Part shown: one piece after another, positions 54,167 through 63,390 of the stretch
Position numbering within the stretch: the first letter of the stretch is position 1
How the letters are laid out: the number at the start of each line of letters is the position of its first letter
DNA from: Ceratothoa steindachneri
Lineage: Eukaryota > Arthropoda > Malacostraca > Isopoda > Cymothoidae
Length of the DNA stretch: 64,000 nucleotides
Direction: 5' to 3'
NCBI GenBank assembly: GCA_963969495.1
Contig: OZ018333.1
Coordinates: 15,469,239-15,533,238 of the forward strand
Notes under the pieces: model-generated
Databases searched by the model: none
The model's input: only the letters and a program-made list of their open reading frames with translations
Told to the model about the DNA's origin: nothing
Position numbers and translations under genes: made by a program

Positions 54167-56539
54167 ATGCTCAATGATGAAAAAAAAAAACATCTCCCCT
54201 TAATTCCCCCTAAAACAACGGAGCCGCCCTCGTGCAGCTCCACAGAAAAGATGGAGGTCCCCCCCCCCCCCCCTGTGCTTGCGCAGGGGACCCTCCATAC
54301 CTCTTTAACCGGAGAGGAGGCTTACTCCTCTCCTACGCCTACGGGTGTAGGGGACTCCCCCTCACCCCCTTCTCTGGAGGTGCTTTCGGGCACCTCCCTA
54401 TCTCCAGCGGCAGTCCCTCCTTTGCTTTCTAAGGGGACTGCCAAGAAAGCCAGCAGGCAGCCCATTGCCGACCGCCCCTCGTACAAGCGGCTCGGTAGGG
54501 CAAACCCCCTTAGGGGGGAGAGGGAAGCCAGGCCCCTTCGGTCGCTTCCCTCAAAAGACCTGCTGGCAAAAATATTAAACCTTGCCGGGGTCAAGGCCTG
54601 TGCCTCCCCACTAAAGACTTATGACGCTGCCAAGGGGACCTGCGATGTCCTGGGAGGGGATGGCCAAATGGAGGCCCCTCCTGAGATAGACATGGTCCTT
54701 GAGGAAAACCAGCCTCAGAAGGTAGGGCCTTCCATGGGGGGGAATCCGGGCTCGGCGCCAAGCACCGAACCCGAATCCGCCCCTATGCAAGGTCCTCATC
54801 AAACGGCTGTAGATTCTCAGGCAGTACAAGGAGGGGAGGGATCTCCTCCGGATGATGCCCCTGCGACCACCAGGACCTTCTCCATTTCGGAGAAGGACCT
54901 GGCTGAGGCCGGTCCATCTGGCCTGGGGGCTTCTACCGGCGGGGGTGAGAAGCGGGTTCATTCCCCGCCCTCCTCTCCAAAAAAGAAAAGGACCAAAAAG
55001 ACGAAGAAGACTCGGGGCTCCTCTCAATCCGCGGGGGCTACGGGGATGGATGGGTCTGCTGCCACTTTGGCAAGCGACCAAGCCAAGATCGGCACATCCG
55101 GGCCCTCTGCTTCCCCGGGTACGGAGCTCCTGACGATGACAAATACCAAAAGTGCACAGGGCGGAGCCTCGATGACATCGGGGCCCCTGATTCAGAGGTT
55201 ACCTGGCGTTTTCGAGCCCGCTGGCTTCAAACGCTTCCTCGTTATTCGCTCCACTGATGGCAGCATGTTGTCCAAGGGCAACATGATCCATCAGAGGAGA
55301 GGATTAGCTAGTGCAATTGGTAGAGAGCCGAAGGTAACCCGTTTCTCGGACGGGAGCCTTCTGGCGAATGCGGCGAATCCCGCCGAGGCGGCCAAGATAA
55401 GTGCTCTTCGGACACTTCATGGCACCCCGGTGAGTGTGACGCCGCACTCTACCATGAACTTTGTAAAAGGAGTAGTTTATGCGAGGGAACTCGTTGACTA
55501 CTCCTTAGAAGACATCACCCTAGAGCTGGCCGACCATGGGGCGGTCAAGGTCGAACGTGTGATGAGAAAACAGGGAGGGGCCTCGAGACCCACCCCTACA
55601 CTCTTCGTCACGTTCGACTGTGACAAGCTCCCTGAGTCGGTGCGTGCCGGTTGGTACCGCTACCGCGTGAAGGCATTCGTGCCACTGCCGCGGCGGTGCT
55701 ATTACTGTCACCGCTTCGGCCATACGAATCCATCATGTAGACGTGCAAAATCGGGGTCACCCGAAGTCTGTGTAAATTGCTCCAAGGTCGCACACGATAA
55801 GTCCAAATCGTGTGTGGCCAAGTGTGTCAATTGCGGAGAGCCGCACCCTGCTTCTTCGAAGCAATGTGGTGCATATCTCCTTGAGAAAGAAATCCTGGCC
55901 GTTCAGGCCCAGGATCGACTCTCATTCCGCGAGGCTAAGGACTTGGTCCTGGCGCGCCCGGCTCTGCCTGGGACGTCATATGCCTCAATAGTTAGCAAGG
56001 CACCCTCTGCTCCTGGCCCATCCAGGCCAACGAGCACGGTTGTTTCCGCGCCCATTCGGAGCCCTTCTGCGGGCTCTACTACACCCGGGCGCTCCCCTGG
56101 TAGAGCTGGCGGCAAAAAGGGTTCACACCCAGCCCCGGCTAAAACCAGGGCTCCCCCCTCTTCCCCCAGCGTGACCGTTTCCCGTAAGGCGAAACGGCCA
56201 CGCGCCTCCACAGAGTCGTTAGACTCACAGGAGGCAACACCCCTGAAGATGGTCGCTAGGCCATCTTCCGGGGTTCCTAAAGCTGTTCCCCGAAAGGAGG
56301 ACAGCAACAAAGGAGCTTCGGCCCCTTCGCCCACGCCCCGAGGTGGAGCGAGTGGCTCGGAGACGGTGGTTCCTCGAAAAGAGGGCCCCTTCGCCCACGC
56401 CCCGAGGTGGAGCGAGTGGCTCGGAGACGGTGGTTCCTCGAAAAGAGGGCCCCCCGCCTCCCAAGCCGCAACGCCCGCCTTAGGTTTCGAGGCGGAGGGA
56501 GAAAAAGACTCGCATGGTGAGCCCAACCTCCCCCAATAA
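54167..56539 (+). CDS. LINE G ORF1: gag-like RNA-binding protein
   Basis: 790 codons from the ATG at 54167. The N-terminal half is rich in Pro, Ser, Thr and Lys, with a basic run PKKKRTKKTKKTRGSS. A conserved domain from PGVFEPAGFKRFLVIRSTDG through KVTRFSDGSLLANAANP to PTPLFVTFDCDKLPE precedes three zinc knuckles: CYYCHRFGHTNPSC, CVNCSKVAHDKSKSC and CVNCGEPHPASSKQC. The SYASIVSKAPSAPG block follows. A 64-bp tandem duplication at 56320-56447 shifts the frame, so the last residues differ from the family and the stop is at 56537; without it the frame would reach the TAG at 56670. The protein would package LINE RNA. Confidence 0.9.
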   Translation: MLNDEKKKHLPLIPPKTTEPPSCSSTEKMEVPPPPPVLAQGTLHTSLTGEEAYSSPTPTGVGDSPSPPSLEVLSGTSLSPAAVPPLLSKGTAKKASRQPIADRPSYKRLGRANPLRGEREARPLRSLPSKDLLAKILNLAGVKACASPLKTYDAAKGTCDVLGGDGQMEAPPEIDMVLEENQPQKVGPSMGGNPGSAPSTEPESAPMQGPHQTAVDSQAVQGGEGSPPDDAPATTRTFSISEKDLAEAGPSGLGASTGGGEKRVHSPPSSPKKKRTKKTKKTRGSSQSAGATGMDGSAATLASDQAKIGTSGPSASPGTELLTMTNTKSAQGGASMTSGPLIQRLPGVFEPAGFKRFLVIRSTDGSMLSKGNMIHQRRGLASAIGREPKVTRFSDGSLLANAANPAEAAKISALRTLHGTPVSVTPHSTMNFVKGVVYARELVDYSLEDITLELADHGAVKVERVMRKQGGASRPTPTLFVTFDCDKLPESVRAGWYRYRVKAFVPLPRRCYYCHRFGHTNPSCRRAKSGSPEVCVNCSKVAHDKSKSCVAKCVNCGEPHPASSKQCGAYLLEKEILAVQAQDRLSFREAKDLVLARPALPGTSYASIVSKAPSAPGPSRPTSTVVSAPIRSPSAGSTTPGRSPGRAGGKKGSHPAPAKTRAPPSSPSVTVSRKAKRPRASTESLDSQEATPLKMVARPSSGVPKAVPRKEDSNKGASAPSPTPRGGASGSETVVPRKEGPFAHAPRWSEWLGDGGSSKRGPPASQAATPALGFEAEGEKDSHGEPNLPQ
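56320..56447 (+). repeat. 64-bp tandem duplication in ORF1 of G
   Basis: Two identical units (56320-56383 and 56384-56447) starting GGCCCCTTCGCCCACGCCCC. Copies B and E have only one unit. Because 64 is not a multiple of three, it changes the ORF1 C terminus. Confidence 0.9.
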
Positions 56540-56569
56540 GTCCTCGAAGGCGACAGCGCCTTCAGCGCT

Positions 56570-59500
56570 TTGTCCGGCCAACAGCGCCCGGGGTTCTGCC
56601 CCCGGGAAGCGTACGGCCATTCCCGTGAGGGTCTTCAATTCGAGGAGGGCCCCCGCGTCTCCTCCGAGCTAGGCCTGGAGGGCATATTCCTTCAATGGAA
56701 TTGCCGTGGACTCCGGGCCAACTGGGAGGAGCTGCGGAGGCTCGTCTCGTCCCGTTCCCCGTAAGCTATTTTTTTGCAGGATATCATGCTAGGCGCGTGC
56801 CCCCTGCCTGCCCTCCCGGGGTATAAGGGTCTTGCGACCCCACCACCGCGGGATGGCCGGGCTGGGGGATGCGCGGTTTACACCCGGCATGATGTCTCCG
56901 TTCTGCCTTTCTCTTTAGATACCTCCTTTCAGGCAGTGGCTGTGCAGCTACACCTGGATAGGAGGTATACTATCATTTCTGCGTACATTCCACCGTCAGC
57001 TGACTTCGACGCGGGGGACTTCCGCCGCGTCGTGGCACGGTTGCCGAGGCCCTATCTCTTGCTTGGAGATCTGAACGGCAGGCATCCTCTCTGGGGAGAT
57101 TACTCCATAAATTCCAGGGGACAAGTCCTTGCCGATCTGATCGAAGAGCTTGAGATGGGTGTCCTAAACGTGGATGAGTTTACGCATCACTGTCCGAGAA
57201 CCGCTTCATTTTCTTGCCTTGACCTATCTTTGTGCTATTCGGATGCACAGCCTGATTTTGATTGGGGGGTGGTCGATGACCTCCATGGTAGTGATCACTT
57301 TCCCATTCAAATATCATTTTCAGGGCAACTGCCGCCTGAGAGACCACCTCGGTGGTGCTTGGCGCGGGCGCGGTGGCCTGCATTTCAGGAAATGACTGAA
57401 TTCTCTATCTCAGTCGAGGAGTTTAGGTCGGTAGATGAGGCCGTTGAGTTCTTCTCCGGCAACCTCATCGCCGTGGGCCTGACTACTATTCCTAGGACGT
57501 CTGGCCGTTTTGCACGCCGACCACTCCCATGGTGGTCGGCCGAGTGTGAGACGGCCCTCAAACAGAAGCGTTATGCCTACATGCGCTATAAGCGCCGCCC
57601 GAACGATTTCACTGTCGCTGAATTTCGTCGGGCTAGGGCTAGGTTCCGGTATATTTCGAAGCACGCCCGCCGCTCTTCTTGGCGGGCATACGTCTCTTCA
57701 CTTAACGGGAAGACCCCTTTAGCTGAGGTGTGGAAGCGAGTCAAAAGGATTCGGGGCAAGTTCTCGCAGGACTCCCCTCCCGTTCTCCAGGAGAATGGGA
57801 CCGCAATCTCGGACCCCGCCTCCGTGGCGGAATCCTTAGCGACCGCTTTTTCCGCATTCTCTAGCCGTGATGCTGCTCCGCCAGCATTCAATGCACGTCG
57901 TGATGTCGCGGAAGGCCGCCGGCTGGAATTTACCTCCAGAGGCGGAGAAACCTTCAACGACAAGTTTACTGTGAGTGAGTTGCGTTCCGCTCTCGCTTCG
58001 TGCGCCGACACCACCCATGGTCCGGACGATGTCCCGTACGCCATGCTTCGACACCTGGGTGAGCGAGGCATGGCCTTTCTGTTAGATTTGTTCAACAGGA
58101 TCTGGGTGGAAGGTCTTCTCCCAGACTCCTGGCGAATCGCTACTGTGCTCCCCTTTCGCAAGCCGGGGAGAGATCACTCTACTCCGACCGGTTTCCGCCC
58201 AATCTCTCTAACCTCTTGCGTGTGCAAGTTGATGGAGAAATTGGTAAATGTTAGATTAGCCTATTTCCTGGACAGCGGAGGCCATCTGTCTTCTGCACAG
58301 TGCGGCTTCCGTAAGTTCCACTCCACGTCGGATGCTCTGCTCCGACTGGAAAGTGCCGTCTGCGAGGCTTTCCTTCGTAGACAGCACTACGCCACGGTGT
58401 TTTTTGATCTGGAGAAGGCCTATGATACCGCATGGCGATACGGTATCATGGAGACTCTCCACACGATGGGGGCGAGGGGACGCCTCCCAATGTTTATATC
58501 TGAATTTTTGCGAGATCGTCGATTCCGCGTACGGGTGGGGGGAGCCCTCTCCGGCCCAAAGGAGCAGGAAGAGGGTGTCCCGCAGGGAAGTGTCCTCAGT
58601 GTCACACTCTTTGCCCTGAGCATCAACGGCATCACCTCGGTGCTGCCGGAAGATGTTCTCGCTACGCTCTACGTGGACGACCTTTCGATCTCTTTTGGCG
58701 CGGCCCAGATGCCAACTCTGGAGCGTCGACTCCAACAGGCATTGAACCGCGTCTCTCGCTATGCCGAAGCGCACAGGTTGTGGTTTTCTTTGGCCAAGAC
58801 TAAGGTGGTGCACTTCTGCCGCCATCCACGGCTTCACCCCGACCCAGATTTGTTTCTTAATGGGGTGCGCCTGGATGTGGTTGAGTCGCACCGTTTCCTT
58901 GGTCTTGTATTCGACCGACGCCTCACCTGGGAGGCTCATATTCGCAGCCTTAGGGTCTCTTGTACCCGCGCCATGGACATTCTCCGTTCCGTGACGTTCA
59001 GCGCTTGGGGCGCTGATAGGGCTACCGCCTTACTTTTTTATCGATCCTTTGTTCGCTCGAAGCTCGACTACGGATGCGAGTTTTATGCATCCGCAGATGA
59101 GCGTTTGTTGCGGAAGGTGGATTCGATCCACCACACCGGCCTTCGCCTTGCGACCGGTGCCTTCCGCACTTCCCTCATTGAGAGCCTGTTGGTCGATGCT
59201 GGGGAGATGCCACTCGCTCTGCGCCGCGTGCAGTGCATCACTCGCCTGTACGCGCGAGCCCGGCGCCTCCCTCAGTCGCCAACAGCTCTCACTGCATCCG
59301 CAGCTGATCTCGATGGTGCCTATGCCGCCGAGAGACGCCAGTCATACCCTAAGCCCTTTGGGTTTAGGGCCAGGAAACTCCTTCGAGAGGTAGATATAGC
59401 TCTCGGGCCGGTGGCGTCCTGGTTTTGCCCAGGACGCCACCCTGGAGGGTACCACATTTGGCTATTTGTCGCCCGCCTCTGCTCCCAAAGCTTGTACTGC

Positions 59501-60398
59501 GCCGGGAGTATTGCGTTCGACCTTTTTGGAGCACACATCGTGTCACGCTGGTACCGTGCCAGTGTATACGGATGGCTCCAAGTCCCAAGAGGGGGTCGGC
59601 TTCCACGCCGTATCCCCTCTGTTTGAAGTCAGTGGGGCTCTACCAGGCGCTGCGTCTGTCTTCACGGCCGAGCTGGTGGCAATACACCACTCGGTACGGG
59701 AGATTACGCGACGTGCCCGGTTCGGAGACCGGATTGTGATCTATAGCGACTTACAAAGCGCCCTGAGTGCTCTCGGGGCATTGGAATCTCCGCATCCCCT
59801 GGTTCGCGAAATCCGTGACGCCACGGTTTTGGCGAGCCGGGCAGATGTCGAGATTATCTTCTGCTGGGTTCCTGGACATGTAGGAATTGCGGGGAATGAG
59901 CGCGCCGATGAGGGCGCCAAAGAGTCCGCGAGGACTCTGCGACCGGAGCAGCGTTTCGCTCTTCCTCACACTGACTACATGGCAGGAATACGGGCAGCTC
60001 TTCGGACTGCTTGGCAAAGAAGATGGGAGACGGTCGAGGGGAACTTAAAGTTGCGTTCCATTGCGCCGCGACTGTTCCCATGGACCTATCCCCCAATGCC
60101 GCGGCGGCTTCAGGTTCCTTTCTGTCGTCTTCGAATCGGACACACTCGTGTGACGCATCGCTACTTGATGGAGCGCTCGCCTGCGCCCTATTGCAACGAC
60201 TGCGTCGTCCCCCAGACTGTTCGGCACATTCTTGTCGAATGTCCCAGTCTGGGTGATCTTCGCGCACGATACCTGTCCCGGTACCGGGATGGGCGGGGTC
60301 GCTACCGCCTGTCCCTTGTACTCGGGACGAATGCGTGCACCATGACTAGTGGACTTATTGACTTTTGGGGGGAGGCTGGCCTTCTCCCTTTCATTTAA
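56570..60398 (+). pseudogene. LINE G ORF2: endonuclease, RT, RNase H, zinc C terminus
   Basis: Near-complete ORF2, in a different frame from the ancestral ORF1 end, which it overlaps. Endonuclease: LQWNCRGLRANW, a TAA at 56762 (the other copies have TTA), LLLGDLNGRHPLWGDYS, ASFSCLDLSLCYSD, HGSDHFPIQISF. RT: DDVPYAMLRHL, CGFRKFHSTSDALLRLE, FFDLEKAYDTAW, GVPQGSVLS, TLYVDDLSI (YVDD codons 58670-58681), FLGLVFDRRLTW. One base is lost near 59415 and another near 59472. RNase H then reads YTDGSKSQEG, FTAELVAIHHS, YSDLQSALSAL and WVPGHVGIAGNERADEG, and the C terminus CNDCVVPQTVRHILVEC. All catalytic blocks are present; three lesions stop translation. Confidence 0.9.
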
Positions 60399-60580
60399 CA
60401 CAGTTTAATTGTTGTTGTTGTTTTTGTTATTGTTTTTGTTATTGCTTTTTTATTGTTATTTCGTTTTATTGTTTCCTGTTTAATTTTTAAAGTAGCCTAG
60501 AACTAGGCTGTTTGTTTACGGCGACTAATGCCTAAGTCGGCAGTCGCCAGATAGCCGCTTAATTAAAAAAAAAAAAAAAA
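60399..60580 (+). other. 3' UTR of LINE G with palindromes and poly(A)
   Basis: AGCCTAG/CTAGGCT form a hairpin at 60494-60509 with a 2-nt loop, and GGCGACT/AGTCGCC pair at 60520-60526 and 60542-60548. In copies B and E the inner part is a longer palindrome, TGCCCAAGTGGGCA. The end is TTAATT followed by 17 A. Likely recognised by the element's RT. Confidence 0.8.
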
Positions 60581-61248
60581 ATCTCCTCCGATCGGTGCCC
60601 CTGCGACTGCCAGGACCTTCTCCATCTCGGGGAGAACCTTGCTGAGGCCGGTCCATCTGGCCTAGGGGCCCCTGCCGGCGGAGGGGAGAAGCGGGTTCAT
60701 TCCCCGCCCTCCTCTCCTAAAAAGAAAAAGAACAGAAAAAAGACTAAAATGACTCGGGGCCTCCTCTCCATCCACGTGGGCTGCGGGGACCGATGGGTCT
60801 GCTGCCACTTCGGTAAGTGACCAAGCCAAGATCGGCACATCTGGCCCCTCTGCCCTTGGGTGCGGTGCCCCTGACTAAGACCAAAAGTGCTAGTACGCAG
60901 AGTGGAGCCTTGATTACATCGGGGCCCCTCATTCAGAGATTAGCCGGCGTTTTCGAGCCCTCTGGCCTCAAACGCTTCCTCGTTATTCACTCCACTGATG
61001 GCACCATGTTAGCTAAGGGCAACATGATCCATCAGAGGAGAGCTTTAGCTAGTGTGATTGGTAGAGAGCCGAAGGTGACCCATTTCTCGTACGGGAACCT
61101 TTTGGCGCATGCATCGAATCCGTTCGAGGCGGCCATGATTAGTGCCCTTCGGACACTTGATGGCACGCCTGTGAGTGTGACGCCGCACTCCACCATGAAC
61201 TTCGTGAAATGAGTAGTTTATGCGATAGGCTCCTATAATAAAAAAAAA
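60581..61248 (+). mobile_element. I-group LINE copy F, right part (ORF1 then 3' end)
   Basis: ORF1 resumes after G (ATCTCCTCCGATCGGTGCCC) and runs to about 61225, with IQRLAGVFEPSGLKRFLVI and KVTHFSYGNLLAHAS (60940-61110). There it jumps to the last about 20 nt of the element (TAGGCTCCTATAAT) and poly(A). F therefore lacks half of ORF1 and all of ORF2. Confidence 0.83.
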
Positions 61249-62130
61249 CCGTTCCTTCAATTTAAATTCATCATTTCACGCAGCTGTTGGATGGAAATTT
61301 GATTGTAGGTACGTATACTGTTATTTCTGCGTGCATTCCACCGACAGGCAACGTCAACGTGGGGAACTTCCGCCGTACCGTGACACGGTTCCCGAGCCCT
61401 TTTCTACTGCTCGTGAATTTAAACGGTATACACCCACCTTGGGGAGACTACTCGTTCAATCCCAGTGGTCAGGCCTTTGCCTACCTCATCGACGAGCTGG
61501 AGTTGGGTGTCCTAAAATGTGGTGTGCCGACCGCTTCCGTGGTGGTCAGCCTAGTATAAGATGGCCCTCAAACAGAAGTGTTATATTTACATGAGCTATG
61601 AGCGCCACGCGAACGTTTTCACTGTTGGTAAATTTCGTCGAGCTAATGCTTGGTTCGAATATGTTTCGAACACGCCCACCGCTCTTCCTAGCAGGTATAA
61701 ATGTCCTTACTTAATTGAAAAACTACTCTAGTAGAGGTGTGGAAGAGAGGCAAAAGGATTTTGCCACGTTCTCGCAGCAAAATGGGGCCGCAATATCTGA
61801 CCCCACGTCAGTGGCGGTGTCTTTCGCGATCTCTTGAGATGCTGCTCCGCTAGTATTCACTGCACGGCCTGATTTCGCCCAAGGCTACGACTAGACTTTA
61901 CCTCCAGAGGCTGAGAATCCCTTAACGACCTGTTTACATTGAGTGACTAGCGTTCCGCTCTCGCTTCGTGTGTGGACAGTGCTTGTGGTCCGGATGATTT
62001 CACGTAAACCATGCTTCCACACAAAAGGTGAGCGAGGCATGGCGTTTCTGTTAGATTTGTTTGACAGGATCTGGACAGAAGGTTTTCATCCACCATCCTA
62101 GCCCAATCTCTCTAACCATTACGTGTTCAA
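61249..62130 (+). mobile_element. I-group LINE copy X, part 4 (ORF2 remnants)
   Basis: Endonuclease continues (YTVISACIPPTGNVNVGNFRR, LLLVNLNGIHPPWGDYSFNP; 61310-61470). Decayed RT N-terminal remnants (AWRFC-ICLTGSGQ, then PISLT) follow to about 62130. The rest of X is missing; there is no 3' UTR or poly(A). An internal deletion has also removed DNA between GVLKCG and the GRPSIRW region near 61525. Confidence 0.72.
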
Positions 62131-62311
62131 CCATTAGCTCTCCTCACATTGGTTATGTTAAGTTAGATTGACAATCATTGTTGAACCCAAAAGGCGCCAT
62201 TGGTCGCTCATGGTTTCCCCTGCGGATGGTGTTTTTCTTTTTCTTTTTTACTCTAACCAGTGATCCTGCCTACTTTAATATAATAAAATTAACCTCCTAT
62301 TTTATTTTCAG
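62131..62311 (+). other. Intron end before the zinc-finger exon
   Basis: Non-coding, finishing with a strong polypyrimidine tract and acceptor (CCTCCTATTTTATTTTCAG) at 62292-62311. Confidence 0.7.
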
Positions 62312-63109
62312 ATTCATTGTCCGCCTGCAAATGTAGAAATAGGCTTCTCTCCTTCTAACTCTCAAAGGCCTCTCTTTCAAGGAAGAGGAAAGCTGAAGAA
62401 GAATTCGTGCTCCCCAGGGAATCATTTCAAATGCAGTTCTTGTCCATATCAAACAACGCATCGACCTAATTTTGAGAGACATGAAAGAACCTACATAGGT
62501 GAAAAGCCTCTCATGTGCAGTTCTTGTCCTTATCAAGCAGCGCAAATCGGTATTCTTAAGCATCATGAAAGAACCCACGCAGGGAAAAGACCTTTTAAAT
62601 GCAACTCCTGTTCTTATCAAGCGACGCGACTTGAGAATCTTAAGAGACATGAAAGAGCCCACACGGGTGAAAAGCCTTTCAAATGCAGTTCCTGTCCTTA
62701 TCAAGCAGCGCAACTTAGTACTCTTAAGACACATGAAAGGACCCACACGAAGGAAAAGCCTTTCATGTGCAGTTTATGTCCTTATCAAGCAACACAACTC
62801 GGTACAATTAAGCATCATAAAAGAATCCACACAGGTGAAAAACCTTTTAAATGCAGCTCCTGTTCCTATCAAGCGACGCGACTTGGCAATCTTAAGAGAC
62901 ACCAAAGAACCCACACTGGTGAAAGGCTTTTCAAATGCAGTTTCTGTCCCTTACAAGTAGCGCGAAATTACGATCTTATGAGACACGAAAGAACCCACAC
63001 GGGTGAAAAGCCTTTCAAATGCAGTTTCTGTCCGTATCAATCAGCGCGAAATTACTATCTTAAGATACACGAAAGAACCCACACGAGTGAAGAAGCCTTT
63101 CAAATATAA
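62312..63109 (+). CDS. Zinc-finger gene, last exon with eight C2H2 units
   Basis: Phase 0 start (IHCPPANVEIGFSPSN) after the acceptor at 62311; stop TAA at 63107. After about 45 residues come eight C-x2-C-x12-H-x3-H type units, each with SCPYQ-like starts (for example CSSCPYQAAQLSTLKTHERTH) and TGEKP-type linkers. In unit 1 the last His is Tyr (RHERTY). Such arrays bind DNA in the nucleus. In unit 8's linker an extra base (GTGAAGAAGCC instead of GTGAAAAGCC) shifts the frame and causes the stop; eroded fingers follow. The exon alone could encode a functional eight-unit array. The join to exons 1-3 is inferred. Confidence 0.8.
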   Translation: MHCPPANVEIGFSPSNSQRPLFQGRGKLKKNSCSPGNHFKCSSCPYQTTHRPNFERHERTYIGEKPLMCSSCPYQAAQIGILKHHERTHAGKRPFKCNSCSYQATRLENLKRHERAHTGEKPFKCSSCPYQAAQLSTLKTHERTHTKEKPFMCSLCPYQATQLGTIKHHKRIHTGEKPFKCSSCSYQATRLGNLKRHQRTHTGERLFKCSFCPLQVARNYDLMRHERTHTGEKPFKCSFCPYQSARNYYLKIHERTHTSEEAFQI

Positions 63110-63390
63110 TGCCTGTCCCTAACAACTATGGCACAAGAAAGAACTCATAATGGCTAAAACCTTTCAAATGCAGTTCTTGCCCCTATTAAACAGGCAAATT
63201 GGGGCTCTTAAGCACCATGAAAGAAATCTTAATGGGTGAATATCTATTCAAATGTAGTTCTTGCTCCTATCGACCAACAAAAAGTAATCTTAAAATGCAT
63301 TTAATCACACACTCGAATATAAAACTTTCCAAATATAGTTCTTGTCCCTATCAATGCAAGTCCATATATTATCTTTAAAAAAAACACACT
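63110..63390 (+). pseudogene. Eroded C2H2 fingers downstream of the stop
   Basis: Recognisable in mixed frames: CSSCPY with LGALKHHER (63164-63215), CSSCSY with SNLKMHLITHS (63255-63318) and SSCPYQC (about 63335). Several stops and shifts lie between them. They show that the array was once longer, with at least three or four more units. Confidence 0.75.

Larger units (their letters stand above)
53636..60580 (+). mobile_element. I-group LINE copy G, full length, nested in F
   Basis: 6.9 kb, flanked by the perfect 13-bp repeat ATCTCCTCCGATC (53623-53635 and 60581-60593). 5' end CCCCGTAAGGGGCGCGG, 5' UTR to 54166, two long ORFs, a 3' UTR with two palindromes, and a poly(A) of 17 bases. It carries one nonsense codon and two single-base deletions in ORF2 and a 64-bp duplication in ORF1. 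It is the best reference copy of the family. Confidence 0.94.

Noticed and set aside
55903..56526. Long GC-rich minus-strand frame opposite LINE G ORF1
   Set aside because: Antisense shadow in GC-rich DNA; no domain and no conservation beyond that of ORF1 itself.
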